Shown here: positions 8,193 through 16,672 of the stretch, piece by piece
How positions within the stretch are numbered: position 1 is the stretch's first letter
How the letters are laid out: each line of letters begins with the position of its first letter
From: Devosia sp. SD17-2
GTDB taxonomy: Bacteria > Pseudomonadota > Alphaproteobacteria > Rhizobiales > Devosiaceae
Assembly (NCBI RefSeq): GCF_029201565.1
Contig: NZ_CP104002.1
Span: forward strand, 4,167,114-4,231,113
DNA length: 64,000 bases
Reading direction: 5' to 3'
Made by a program: the position numbers and the translations under genes
Notes under the pieces: model-generated
Database searches by the model: none
What the model was told of the DNA's origin: nothing
Seen by the model: only the letters and a program-made list of their open reading frames with translations

Positions 8193-8465
8193 AGAGAGCG
8201 CGACGGCTAAACGTAGCCATTGTCACACCAACCAACGAGACAGTTCAAGTAGGCGGATGATGAACCTGTGACTTGGCTTGGTCGTTCAATGCCGCTGACA
8301 CGAACACAATTAAAAAAGAAGTTGAAGAGGCCACAACAGCGAGCTTGAAATAGCTCAACTACTTTTTCCAGTGAACGCGGCACTTGAAATCCAAAAATGC
8401 CTGCTACACATTGGCTTTCGAGCCCAAACTGCTGAAAGCCCCGTGCTTCCGGAAGTCCCGGAGAG

Positions 8466-8482
8466 TCCCTCTCTCTCCGCCA
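8466..8482 (+). other. Orphan tRNA-Ser 3' end including CCA, probable attachment-site scar
   Basis: The 17 bases TCCCTCTCTCTCCGCCA match the T-loop-to-CCA end of common tRNA-Ser genes as I know them. A pyrimidine- and T-rich stretch follows, as after a tRNA gene. The upstream bases do not fold as a tRNA. Such 3'-end fragments are left at one end of islands that integrate into tRNA genes. In this orientation the island would lie to the left, covering 1-8465, with the intact tRNA-Ser outside the window. Recognition is by memory of tRNA-Ser, not by alignment. Confidence 0.5.
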
Positions 8483-8618
8483 TTCTTCCAATTTTCCTTT
8501 TTCGGACCGCTCCTGCTTTCGCGCCGGGGGTTTGACGCTGGGCGTAACCCTTCACATTCGGCCCGGTGAAACCTTTGCCCCCCGTTCGGATTGAATGGGG
8601 AGAGCAAGGAGTTTTGCC

Positions 8619-8858
8619 ATGACTTTTCCCGCAGATCCCGCGCAGCGGCAGCCCAAGGGCGATCATAATCGCCGCCTGGCACTTGGACTTGAGCCGGAGG
8701 CTCTGGCCGCCGAAGCCGGCGTGACCGTTGAGCAATTGCGTGATTATGAGCGCACCGGCCCGGACCAGGATTTCGACCTCGACGTGGCCCAGCGCGTCGG
8801 TGCTGCGCTCGAACGTATCGAAGCCAATCCACCCCCGACCCAATCCGTCATCACCTGA
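8619..8858 (+). CDS. Small HTH-like protein of unknown target
   Basis: The 79-residue product contains a segment LGLEPEALAAEAGVTVEQLR with DYERTGPDQDFDL after it. This is the helix-turn-helix pattern of Xre-type proteins, with 'AAEAGVTVEQLRDYE' as the likely recognition part. It has a basic start and Pro-rich end. The ATG at 8619 is preceded by AAGGAG at good spacing; an ATG eight codons earlier has no such site. It stands immediately right of the tRNA-Ser fragment and upstream of the DUF421 gene in the same direction. It could also be a small non-DNA-binding helical protein. Confidence 0.6.
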   Translation: MTFPADPAQRQPKGDHNRRLALGLEPEALAAEAGVTVEQLRDYERTGPDQDFDLDVAQRVGAALERIEANPPPTQSVIT

Positions 8859-8918
8859 GCCGCGGCGGGGAATTTCCGCCGACGGTAGCTGTGGGTGGTT
8901 GGTTGCAGGTTTGGAGAA

Positions 8919-9617
8919 ATGGAACAGGCTGTAAGCGAGCTCGACTGGCAGCGAATGCTGATCGGGGACGATTCGGCGATCGTCTTTGTCGAGATCCTCA
9001 TCCGCACCGTCATTATCTATGGCTATACGCTGGCGCTGTTGCGCTGGCTGGGCGGGCGCGCCATCGGGCAATTGTCGACGGTGGAGTTCCTGCTCGTCAT
9101 TGCCCTCGGATCGGCCGTCGGCGACGCCATGTTCTATCCGGACGTGCCTCTCCTCCACGCCATGGCGGTGGTCACGCTCGTCGTCCTTGCCAATAAGGGT
9201 CTGGACATGGCCATGGCGCGCAATCGCGCCTTCGAGCGCGCCCTCGACGGGGCGCCCAAGGAAGCGGTCCGCCAGGGTGTGATCCTGGCCAGCTTTCTCA
9301 AGGACAAGGCGCTGACCACCAATGAACTGGCCCAGCAGCTGCGCCAGAGGGGCATCGAGCATCTCGGACAGGTCGAACATGCCTATGTCGAAACCGATGG
9401 CGTGCTCACCGTCTTCAAGAGCGCGCCGCAAGCCCGCCCCGGCTTGCCCATCGTGCCGCCATGGGAGATTGAACACCCCCGGCCCGTGGCAGCGGATGCT
9501 TCTCCAGATGGACCGGTCGCTTGCCTCCATTGCGGATACCTCGCCCAGCCGGCCCATCGGGGCACCTGCCCCAATTGCGGGGGCGAGCAATGGACCCTCG
9601 CGCGCACCGACCGCTAA
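8919..9617 (+). CDS. DUF421 (YetF/YcaP-like) membrane protein with C-terminal zinc ribbon
   Basis: The N-terminal half has three membrane segments and the DUF421 signature (RTVIIYGYTLALLRWLGGRA, then GQLSTVEFLLVIALGSAVGD). The cytoplasmic domain follows, with the KGVILxxxLKDKxLTTNELxxQLRxRGI-like segment at residues 120-155. After a Pro-rich linker the protein ends in CLHCGY and CPNCGG, two CxxC pairs 15-20 residues apart, i.e. a rubredoxin-like zinc ribbon. DUF421 proteins are of unknown function. The ATG at 8919 has GGAG very close; a GTG at 8895 is an alternative without a clear site. Confidence 0.85.
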   Translation: MEQAVSELDWQRMLIGDDSAIVFVEILIRTVIIYGYTLALLRWLGGRAIGQLSTVEFLLVIALGSAVGDAMFYPDVPLLHAMAVVTLVVLANKGLDMAMARNRAFERALDGAPKEAVRQGVILASFLKDKALTTNELAQQLRQRGIEHLGQVEHAYVETDGVLTVFKSAPQARPGLPIVPPWEIEHPRPVAADASPDGPVACLHCGYLAQPAHRGTCPNCGGEQWTLARTDR

Positions 9618-9805
9618 GCTCGGACCGAGGCAAGCACCTCCGCTGCGCCATGGCCCGCGTTATTTTTGCGCGCGCGTCCGCTGCGGCAGGGCGAAATTCC
9701 TCTTCTCGATCGGGATTTAGGTCACTGTGCTTTGCCCGGCTGCCCCGTTTTGGCCATTATTTGGCCAAAGCGGCACATCGGCCGCGACGAGAGTAGGGCA
9801 AAGCA

Positions 9806-10735
9806 ATGACAAGCATAACCAAGCGCCTGGCCGCCTTCGCCGGTGTCGTGGCAATGGCAGCCGTTCCGAGCGTGGCGCTGGCCGTGGATGGCCCGCTGGT
9901 CACCGCCGACTGGCTGTAGGAAAATCTCAACAATCCAAATGTGCGCATCTTCGAGGTCAGCGTCGACACCGGCGTCTACGCCCGTGGCGACATTCCGGGC
10001 GCCATCAATCTCAACTGGCACACCGATCTCGTTGACACCGTGCGCCGTGACATCGTCTCGAGCGATGGGCTCGAAGCGCTGCTGCAGCAGGCCGGCGTTA
10101 CCGAAGACACCACCATTGTCCTTTATGGCGACAACAATAACTGGTTCGCCGCCTGGGGCGCCTGGGTGTTCGATATCCACGGGCTCGGCGACGTAAAGCT
10201 GCTCGATGGCGGTCGCAAGTATTGGGAAGGCCAGGGCCTGCCCTTCGACACAGCGACGCCGGAATATGCAACCTCCACCATCGACCTGCCGTCCGAGCCG
10301 GCACCGCTGCGCGCCCGCCTCGTCGACGTGCTGGAAGTGGTTGAAGGGGGCGCCGATGTATCGCTCGTCGATATTCGCGGGCCCAAGGAATATTCGGGCG
10401 AGATCTTTGCCCCCGAAGGCGTGCAGGAACTCTCCGTCCGCGCCGGCCATATCCCGGGCGCCGTGAACTTCCCCTGGGGCGGTGCCGTGCAGGAAGACGG
10501 TCGCTTCAAGTCGGCCGAGGACCTCAAGGCCGCCTTTTCCGCCATCGGCATCGACGGCTCCAAGCCGATCATCACCTATTGCCGCATTGGCGAACGCTCC
10601 AGCCACACCTGGTTCGTGCTGTCGCGCATCCTCGGCTATGAGGTGCGCAATTACGACGGCTCCTGGACCGAATATGGCAATGCCGTCGGCGTGCCGATCA
10701 CCAATCCGTCGGGCACGGTCTGGGGCAAGATCTGA
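9806..10735 (+). pseudogene. Exported rhodanese-type sulfurtransferase interrupted by an in-frame TAG
   Basis: The reading frame encodes an exported thiosulfate sulfurtransferase of about 309 residues: signal peptide (ITKRLAAFAGVVAMAAVPSV), two rhodanese domains and the active-site loop YCRIGERSSHTWF with its catalytic Cys. Codon 38 is TAG (9917-9919), directly after TADWL and before ENLNNPN, where related proteins carry a sense codon, most simply CAG (Gln). Coding continues cleanly in the same frame. Restart at the GTG at 9941 would give 264 residues without the signal peptide. So the gene is probably inactivated unless the stop is a sequencing error or is read through. A sulfur transporter gene follows, suggesting thiosulfate metabolism. 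Confidence 0.85.
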
Positions 10736-10808
10736 GCCACTTCCGTTTAGAGCAAACTGATAGTTCCGGACGGGCGCCACCAGCGCCCGTCTTTCTCATG
10801 GGGCAGAC

Positions 10809-12011
10809 ATGACCACGCCAGCCATCCGCTTCGGCCTTCCGCTTCTCATCGCCATCGGCCTTGCCTGGGGCTTTTTCGTGCTCAATGGCCAGGGCCCGGA
10901 AGGGCGTCCGCTGGCCTTTTCGCTCGCGATCGGCGCCGCCTTCGGCGTCGTCCTGCAGCGCAGCCGCTTCTGCTTTTACTGCAATTTTCGCGATCTCATT
11001 GAAAAGCGCCAGGCGGCGGGCGTGATCGCCATCCTCGTGGCTCTTGGCGTCGGCGCCATTGGCTACACCGCCATCTTCGGCGCCTGGCTGCCGACCCCGG
11101 CCCCTGGCCGCCTGCCCCCAACCGCCCATATCGGACCGGTCAGCCTGACGTTGGTCATCGCTGCCTTCGCCTTTGGAATCGGCATGGCCATTTCCGGCTC
11201 ATGCCTTTCCGCTCATTTTTATCGGCTAGCCGAAGGTTCGGTGATTTCGCCCTTCGCCATCATTGGGGCCGGCCTTGGCTTTGGGCTGGGGTTCCTCACC
11301 TGGAACCCGCTGTTCCTCGCCATAACCTCGAACGCCTTCATCCTCTGGTTGCCCAATATTTTTGATTATGCCGGTGCGCTGGCGATCACGATTGCGGCGC
11401 TCGCCGCCCTCGCCGTCGCCGCTCTGTGGTGGGCGCGCCCGGCCATGTCGGAGCCCGCCGCTTCACTGACCCTTGGCGAAGCCATCGATCGGGTGTTCTT
11501 CCACCGCTGGCCAGCCGTGCTCGGCGGTACCCTCGTGGGCATCATTTCCACGCTCGCCTATTTTCGCGTCGCGCCGCTGGGCGTCACCGCCGAGCTCGGC
11601 TCGATCGTGCGCACCGCCGGCACTGCCTGGGACGTCTTGCCGGGGACGCTGTTTGGCCTCGACGGACTGCGCGGCTGCGCCACCATCATCAAGGAAGCGC
11701 TGCTTTCCCATAACGGCCTCTTCGTTATCGGGCTGATCGGGGCGTCCTTCATCACCTCGCTCATTGCCGGCCAGTTCAAGCCGCGCCGTCTTACCGGGCT
11801 CGACGTGGTGCGCGGCCTCTCAGGCGGCCTTCTGCTCGGCTGGGGTTCGATGACCGCGCTCGGCTGCACCGTCGGCGTGCTGCTTTCGGGCATTCATGCC
11901 GGCTCGCTTTCGGGCTGGGTGTTTCTCCTCGCCTCGTGCATGGGCATTCTGGCCGCGCTCTTCCTCGCAAAGCTGGTGAGCGGCCGCGCCGTCGCCCCAC
12001 AGACCGCGTAA
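10809..12011 (+). CDS. YeeE/YedE family sulfur-compound transporter
   Basis: The 400-residue integral membrane protein has the two-repeat architecture of YeeE/YedE (TsuA-type thiosulfate transporters). Cys-containing conserved loops are visible: LQRSRFCFYCNFRDL near residue 55, AISGSCLSAHFYRLAEGS near 135, LRGCATIIKEALLS near 290 and GWGSMTALGCTVGVLLSGI near 350. Thiosulfate passes such proteins by contact with conserved cysteines. It lies 73 bases after the rhodanese frame, which suggests a shared transcript and a joint role in taking up and using thiosulfate. Confidence 0.9.
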   Translation: MTTPAIRFGLPLLIAIGLAWGFFVLNGQGPEGRPLAFSLAIGAAFGVVLQRSRFCFYCNFRDLIEKRQAAGVIAILVALGVGAIGYTAIFGAWLPTPAPGRLPPTAHIGPVSLTLVIAAFAFGIGMAISGSCLSAHFYRLAEGSVISPFAIIGAGLGFGLGFLTWNPLFLAITSNAFILWLPNIFDYAGALAITIAALAALAVAALWWARPAMSEPAASLTLGEAIDRVFFHRWPAVLGGTLVGIISTLAYFRVAPLGVTAELGSIVRTAGTAWDVLPGTLFGLDGLRGCATIIKEALLSHNGLFVIGLIGASFITSLIAGQFKPRRLTGLDVVRGLSGGLLLGWGSMTALGCTVGVLLSGIHAGSLSGWVFLLASCMGILAALFLAKLVSGRAVAPQTA

Positions 12012-12032
12012 ATCTGATGAACTACACCTTGG

Positions 12033-12054
12033 AAAGCCCGTAAAACCGGGCTTT
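12033..12054 (+). terminator. Probable terminator after the sulfur transporter
   Basis: An 8-bp stem AAAGCCCG/CGGGCTTT with a six-base loop lies 22 bases after the stop codon. Only a short T run follows, so termination may be partial. Confidence 0.55.
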
Positions 12055-12265
12055 CGGCCGTAAAAACAGGCGAGCCTTGACTTGGCCTCATTTGAGGTAG
12101 AGTATAGCGATATACGTTTTCTGCCCCTGTTGGCGACCTGATCTGACCGAGTTTGTCGGTTACTTAGCTTTCCTCCCGATTTGCGAACGTTTTAGACTCC
12201 AGTCGCATGTGCGGCGGAGAAACTGCTCGTTTGCATTCAATCGAGCGAAACGCTGAGAAGCTAAA

Positions 12266-12472
12266 ATGATCAACGGCACCGTCAAGTTCTACAATTCCAC
12301 CAAGGGCTTTGGCTTTATCTCCCCCGACGACGGCGGCAAGGATGCATTCGTGCATGTGTCTGCGCTTGAGCGCGGCGGGATTTCTGATCTGGCCGATGGC
12401 CAGAAGGTTACCTACGACCTTGAAAAGGGTCGCGATGGTCGCGAATCCGCGATCAATCTGCAGGCAGCCTAG
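12266..12472 (+). CDS. cspA: Cold-shock protein, CspA family
   Basis: The 68-residue protein is a single cold-shock domain that binds single-stranded RNA and DNA and acts as an RNA chaperone. RNP1 is GFGFISPDD and RNP2 is DAFVHVSAL; the start MINGTVKFYNSTKGFGF is canonical. A long leader (about 250 bases from the previous gene, with TTGACT at 12077 as a possible -35) fits the regulated leaders of csp genes. A GC hairpin follows the stop. The downstream genes to rpsU form a cluster often seen in this order. Confidence 0.95.
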   Translation: MINGTVKFYNSTKGFGFISPDDGGKDAFVHVSALERGGISDLADGQKVTYDLEKGRDGRESAINLQAA

Positions 12473-12483
12473 TTCGTCTCTTC

Positions 12484-12504
12484 GCGGGGACCCTCGGTCC
12501 CCGC
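12484..12504 (+). other. Stable hairpin between cspA and the next gene
   Basis: A 9-bp perfect stem GCGGGGACC/GGTCCCCGC with a three-base loop lies 12 bases after the cspA stop. No T run follows, so it more likely protects or separates the cspA message than ends transcription fully. Confidence 0.5.
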
Positions 12505-12523
12505 CCCCAATCGGGAGCATTTT

Positions 12524-12778
12524 GTGTTGCATCGCTATAAAGTCGGCCAGATCCTGGAACTTCGCTCTGCCCCACGGCACAGCAACCGGCCAGCCGGGAC
12601 TTGCGAAGTGATCAATTGCCTCCCACATGAGACTGGCCCGGTGCTCTATCGGGTCAAGTCCTGGAATGAGCGCATCGAGCGGGTGGTCGAGGAAGTCGAC
12701 CTGTCCCCCAGCGATAGCCGCAAGACAATTTCCAGCGAAACGGAACGCGTTTTCGACATCGCCGTTTCCAAGAAATAG
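12524..12778 (+). CDS. Small conserved alphaproteobacterial protein downstream of cspA
   Basis: The 84-residue product has a beta-rich pattern: YKVGQILELRSAPR, then CEVINCLPHETGPVLYRVKS and a segment NERIERVVEEVDLSP. The YRIKS...E..ERVV.E.DL pattern is one I recognise from small uncharacterised proteins in this class; no function is known. The start is GTG, with GGGAG eight to ten bases upstream. It follows cspA by 51 bases in the same direction and may be co-expressed with it. Confidence 0.75.
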   Translation: MLHRYKVGQILELRSAPRHSNRPAGTCEVINCLPHETGPVLYRVKSWNERIERVVEEVDLSPSDSRKTISSETERVFDIAVSKK

Positions 12779-12993
12779 CCTGTCACGGCTGCCTTGCGCA
12801 GCCGGACCAGTTTTTTCGCCCCACTCATGCGCTCCAAGCGCAGGCGGGCGGATCAAACGGCCCCCCTCGTCACGAGCCTGTCAAGAAAGACGCTTACGAG
12901 GAGTGGAAGCCGCAAGGGTGCCCAGGCACCATCAACCACCAGCGCCAAAGGCGCTGAATCAAGACCGGCTCAAGCCGGCAGAAAGACTGAATA

Positions 12994-13218
12994 ATGAACA
13001 CTCAAATGCTTCATTCGCCGGGAGAACTCTTCCTCGGCAGCGACGCCGCCACCGCAATTGCGCAGGGCTCGCGTCATTTTCGCAGCGCCGATAAAGCCGT
13101 GCGCTTTGCGATGGAACATGCCGCGCCGGTAAGCCTGCGCGGCGCCATGCTCAAAATCGGCGGCCGTACACTCGGCCCGTCCGAAATCCGCTCGCTGCAT
13201 CGGCAGCTGAGCCGTTAG
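12994..13218 (+). CDS. Small conserved protein of unknown function (74 residues)
   Basis: The product has a segment SRHFRSADKAVRFAMEHAAP followed by a short LRGAMLKIGGRTLGPSEIRSLH end. This 'FxSAxxAVRFAMEE...LRGxxLxxxxxxxxxxEIRxL' pattern is found in small uncharacterised alphaproteobacterial proteins. The ATG overlaps by one base (TAATG) a short basic reading frame upstream that I do not call. It lies between cspA and rpsU, convergent with rpsU. Confidence 0.65.
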   Translation: MNTQMLHSPGELFLGSDAATAIAQGSRHFRSADKAVRFAMEHAAPVSLRGAMLKIGGRTLGPSEIRSLHRQLSR

Positions 13219-13431
13219 TCCACAAGACTAAGATGAAAATTGCGGGGTCCCTTGTCGTCCAGAACGGGCGGTGAGGGGCCCCGCGCCCGTTTGAGCCGCT
13301 GAAGCGGCCGTCCCGGCCCCACATGGCGAGGTCTTTGCTGGGCAAAAGGCTCGGCGCATGGGGGCGGTACAAAGCGTTCAGGCCGCGCCCTGTTGCCAGG
13401 GATCGGCCAGTACAATCGCTTGGCGGTAGAC

Positions 13432-13698
13432 TTATTGTGCCGGGCGCGGCGAAGAGCCGGGGCGCGGAGCGCGGGCCGGAGCCTTGGGTGCAGCGATCAG
13501 GCCTTCACGGATTGCCTGCTTGCGTGCAGCCTTACGAGCGCGACGAACGGCTTCAGCCTTTTCGCGCACGCGAGCCTCGGAGGGCTTCTCGAAATACTTA
13601 CGGAGCTTCATCTCCCGGAACACGCCTTCGCGCTGGAGACGCTTCTTGAGCACGCGGAGGGCCTGCTCGACATTGTTGTCGCGAACTTGAACCTGCAA
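13432..13698 (-). CDS. rpsU: 30S ribosomal protein S21
   Basis: S21 binds the 3' region of 16S rRNA in the 30S subunit and helps initiation. The 88-residue product starts [20 protein letters not shown] and continues with the conserved [20 protein letters not shown] segment. It is longer than the usual 70 residues because of an Ala/Pro/Arg-rich tail ([17 protein letters not shown]), as in many alphaproteobacteria. A second S21 gene is common in this order, so this may be one of two copies. Confidence 0.95.
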   Translation of the reverse strand: MQVQVRDNNVEQALRVLKKRLQREGVFREMKLRKYFEKPSEARVREKAEAVRRARKAARKQAIREGLIAAPKAPARAPRPGSSPRPAQ

Positions 13699-13905
13699 GA
13701 ACTTTCCTAACGTTTTTTGGCCGCCTCACCTTGCGGCAGACGGAGCCGATCCTCTGATCGTGGCACTTCGTTATCAGCAGAGCCGTCTCTCGCCAACCCG
13801 CCTTTGCAAAAATGGTTGCGTTCCGGGCCTCTGAAGGCCAAGATTCTTTCTATCTGGGGCAGAGACGGCTAGATAAACGGCCAGATCGCTACCGGAAAAC
13901 TGCCA

Positions 13906-14370
13906 ATGGTTGCCATTTTTATCGATGCTGACGCCTGTCCGGTCAAGGACGAGGCCCTGCGCGTGGCCGAGCGACACGGGCTCGTCATCACCTATGTGGC
14001 CAATTTTGGCCTCCGTCCGTCGCGCGATTCTATGGTTCGCACGGTAATGGTGCCCCAGGGGGCCGACGCTGCCGACGACTGGATCGTTGAAAACGCGGCG
14101 GCCGGCGATCTCGTCGTCACTGCCGATATTCCACTTGCCAGCCGCGTGCTCGAAAAGGGCGCTGCGGCCATCGGCCCGACCGGCAAGCTCTTTACCCGCG
14201 AGAGCATCGGCATGGCACTCGCCATGCGCGAGCTGAACCAGTACCTGCGCGAGACCGGGGAAAGCCGCGGCTTCACCGCCGCCTTTTCGGCGAAGGACCG
14301 CTCCAACTTCCTCCAGCATTTTGATGCCCTGGTGCAGCGGGCCAAGCGCGACGCGCAAAATAGCCTTTGA
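13906..14370 (+). CDS. YaiI/YqxD family (DUF188) protein
   Basis: The 154-residue product matches UPF0178 (DUF188). It begins with FIDADACPVKDEALRVAERH, holds the central TVMVPQGADAADDWIVENA and DLVVTADIPLASRVLEKGA, and ends with the FTRESIGMALAMREL and DRSNFLQHFD segments. The acidic residues are arranged as in PIN-like nucleases, but the function is unproven. The start ATG at 13906 fits the family N-terminus. The SDR gene follows in the same direction after 127 bases. Confidence 0.92.
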   Translation: MVAIFIDADACPVKDEALRVAERHGLVITYVANFGLRPSRDSMVRTVMVPQGADAADDWIVENAAAGDLVVTADIPLASRVLEKGAAAIGPTGKLFTRESIGMALAMRELNQYLRETGESRGFTAAFSAKDRSNFLQHFDALVQRAKRDAQNSL

Positions 14371-14497
14371 GCCAATTGACGCACGCCGTCCCAGGCGGCA
14401 ACCCTCCTGCGTAACCGCGGGTTCGCCTGCTCCAGGCTTTTGCCCGCGGAAAAACACCAAGGGACCGGCCCATTTTGAGCCGGTGGGGGAGAAGATT

Positions 14498-15244
14498 ATG
14501 AACCAGATCGATCTTGCCGGCCGCGTCGCAGTGATTACCGGCGGGGCGCAGGGCATCGGCTTTGCCATTGCGCGCCGGCTTCTGGACTCAGGGGCAAAGG
14601 TGAGCCTCTGGGATATGAATGCCGCGCTGCTCGATGAGGCGGCGGCCGAGCTGGGCGAGGGCGCGGATACAATCGTCGTCAATGTCACCGATTATGACGC
14701 GATCACGGCAGCAGTGGCGCAGGTCGAGGCCAGGCATGGCAGCCTCGACATCCTCGTCAATTCGGCCGGGATCGCCGGCAAGAACGCCCCGCTCGACGAA
14801 TACGAGCTGGAAGAATGGCACCGGGTCATCGACATCGACCTCAATGGCACCTTCTACGTCAATCGCGCCGTGCTGCCGGGAATGAAGGCGCGCAATTACG
14901 GGCGCATCGTCAATATCGCCTCGATCGCCGCCAAGGAGGGCAATCCCAATGCCGCGGCCTATGCGGCGGCCAAGGCCGGCGTCATCGGCATGACCAAGGC
15001 GGTCGGCAAGGAATGCGCCAAATATGACATCGCCATCAATGCGATCACCCCGGCCACCGCCAAGACGCGCATCCTCGACGAGCTTAAGCCCGAATTCATC
15101 GACTATATGCTCAGCCGCATTCCCCGCGGCCGGTTTCTCGAGGTCGAGGAAGCCGCCAATATGGTGGCCTGGCTGGTCTCGGCCGAAAACAGTTTTACAA
15201 CGGCCTCTGTCTTTGACCTCTCCGGTGGCCGCGCCACCTATTGA
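14498..15244 (+). CDS. Short-chain dehydrogenase/reductase
   Basis: The 248-residue protein is a classical SDR that uses NAD(P)H. The cofactor motif is TGGAQGIGFAIARRL, the NSAG motif is at ILVNSAGIAGKN, the catalytic Ser lies in IVNIASIAAKEG, and the YxxxK pair is in YAAAKAGVIGMT. An acidic residue (LWDMNAALL) after beta-2 points to NAD. The closest families are 3-oxoacyl-ACP-reductase-like and sugar (2-keto-3-deoxy-fuconate type) dehydrogenases; the substrate cannot be told. ATG 14498 is preceded by GGGGGAGAAG. A strong terminator follows. Confidence 0.88.
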   Translation: MNQIDLAGRVAVITGGAQGIGFAIARRLLDSGAKVSLWDMNAALLDEAAAELGEGADTIVVNVTDYDAITAAVAQVEARHGSLDILVNSAGIAGKNAPLDEYELEEWHRVIDIDLNGTFYVNRAVLPGMKARNYGRIVNIASIAAKEGNPNAAAYAAAKAGVIGMTKAVGKECAKYDIAINAITPATAKTRILDELKPEFIDYMLSRIPRGRFLEVEEAANMVAWLVSAENSFTTASVFDLSGGRATY

Positions 15245-15265
15245 GGCCGGCCTGTTCGAAAAAGC

Positions 15266-15294
15266 AAAACCCCGGTGTCACCACCGGGGTTTTT
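15266..15294 (+). terminator. Rho-independent terminator after the SDR gene
   Basis: A 12-bp perfect stem (AAAACCCCGGTG with CACCGGGGTTTT) with a four-base loop ends in a T run, 22 bases after the stop codon. Confidence 0.9.
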
Positions 15295-15388
15295 CGTTTT
15301 TATGGGTCAACCCGCCATTCGCGCGTAGCGCTCATGGCCTTGCCCCCTCAAATCGCTCCACTGGAGCGATTTGCCCTTCGGGACGACA

Positions 15389-16489
15389 TCAAGCCTTGAG
15401 CTTGGCGAGAATGGCGGCGCCCATTTCTTCGGTGCCAACGGTCTTGCGATTATCCTGCGCAATGTCGGCGCAGCGCAGGCCATCGGCCAGCACGGCGGCA
15501 ATCGCGCCTTCGACCTTGTCGGCCATTTCGATCATGCCGAAGGAATAGCGCAGCGCCATGGCGTAGGACGCGATCATGGCGATCGGATTGGCAATGCCCT
15601 TGCCGGCAATGTCCGGAGCCGAACCGTGGACGGGCTCATACATGGCCTTGCGCTTGCCGGTGACTGCATCGGGAGCACCCAGCGCAGCGGACGGCAGCAT
15701 GCCCAGCGAGCCGGTCAGCATGGCGGCAACGTCGGAGAGAATGTCACCAAACAGATTGTCGGTTACGATGACGTCGAACTGCTTTGGGTTGCGCACGAGC
15801 TGCATGGCGCAATTGTCGGCCAGGATGTGGTTGAAGGCCACGTCCGAATAGTCCTTGGCGACGCCACGCACGACTTCGTCCCACAAGACGCCGGACTTCA
15901 TGACGTTCTTCTTGTCGGCCGAGTGGATCTTGTTGCCGCGAGTGCGAGCGAGATCGAAGGCGACGCGGGCGATGCGGTCGATTTCATAGGTCTCGTAGAC
16001 CTGTGTATCGACGCCGCGCTTCTGGCCATTGCCCAGATCGGTGATTTCCTTGGGCTCGCCGAAATAGACGCCGCCGGTCAGCTCGCGCACGATGAGGATA
16101 TCGAGACCTTCGACCAGCTCGCGCTTCAACGCGGAAGCATCGGCCAGTGCCGGATAGCAGATTGCCGGGCGCAGGTTTGCAAAAAGGCCGAGATCCTTGC
16201 GCAGACGCAGGAGGGCTGCCTCCGGGCGCTTGTCATAGGGAACATTGTCCCACTTCGGACCGCCGACAGCGCCGAAGATCACGGCGTCTGCCTTCATGGC
16301 CTTGGCCATGTCGTCTTCGGAAATGGCTTCGCCATGCGCGTCATAAGCGCAACCACCGGCCAGGCCACTCTCGGTTGCGAAATCGGTCAGCCCTTCGGCA
16401 TTGGACCAGTCGATGATCTTTTCGACCTCGACCATGATTTCGGTGCCGATGCCGTCGCCGGGCAGAAGGAAAAGGGAATTTGTGGCCAT
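15389..16489 (-). CDS. leuB: 3-isopropylmalate dehydrogenase
   Basis: LeuB oxidises 3-isopropylmalate with NAD in leucine synthesis. The 366-residue product begins [20 protein letters not shown], has [13 protein letters not shown], the substrate-binding [22 protein letters not shown], the metal site [16 protein letters not shown] and the NAD-binding [17 protein letters not shown]. Length is normal. leuD lies about 4.3 kb away on the same strand, with the tricorn-like protease gene on the other strand in between. Confidence 0.96.
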   Translation of the reverse strand: MATNSLFLLPGDGIGTEIMVEVEKIIDWSNAEGLTDFATESGLAGGCAYDAHGEAISEDDMAKAMKADAVIFGAVGGPKWDNVPYDKRPEAALLRLRKDLGLFANLRPAICYPALADASALKRELVEGLDILIVRELTGGVYFGEPKEITDLGNGQKRGVDTQVYETYEIDRIARVAFDLARTRGNKIHSADKKNVMKSGVLWDEVVRGVAKDYSDVAFNHILADNCAMQLVRNPKQFDVIVTDNLFGDILSDVAAMLTGSLGMLPSAALGAPDAVTGKRKAMYEPVHGSAPDIAGKGIANPIAMIASYAMALRYSFGMIEMADKVEGAIAAVLADGLRCADIAQDNRKTVGTEEMGAAILAKLKA

Positions 16490-16672
16490 GTCGGTTCTCG
16501 CCGTACTGGTGGTTACGCCTGTTGACCGCAGATAGCGTCATTTTTTGCGCCGACGCAAGGCGGACCCATGCATTGGCGACAATCAAAGTCAGTTTTTGTC
16601 GCAGCGGTTTAGAGAATTTTTACGCGCAGGAGAGCGTCATCCCCTCAGCTAACTATTTAGGGGGACTAAAAA

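Larger units (their letters stand above)
8090..8618. other. Non-coding region holding the ccoN promoter and the island boundary
   Basis: No convincing gene is seen in these 529 bases. The left part is AT-richer than the core (27 GC of 60 bases in 8281-8340, against 38 of 60 in 9061-9120). It includes the FNR/FixK-type box at 8179-8192 and the tRNA-Ser 3'-end fragment at 8466-8482, after which composition shifts. The right end carries the ribosome site AAGGAG of the next gene. Confidence 0.6.

Noticed and set aside
8207..8491. 94-codon frame in the cco upstream region
   Set aside because: It crosses the tRNA-Ser fragment, lacks a ribosome site and has no recognisable pattern.
12794..12994. 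66-residue basic frame ending one base into the 74-residue gene
   Set aside because: Low-complexity Arg/Ser/Ala composition and no ribosome site; more likely a shadow of GC-rich DNA.
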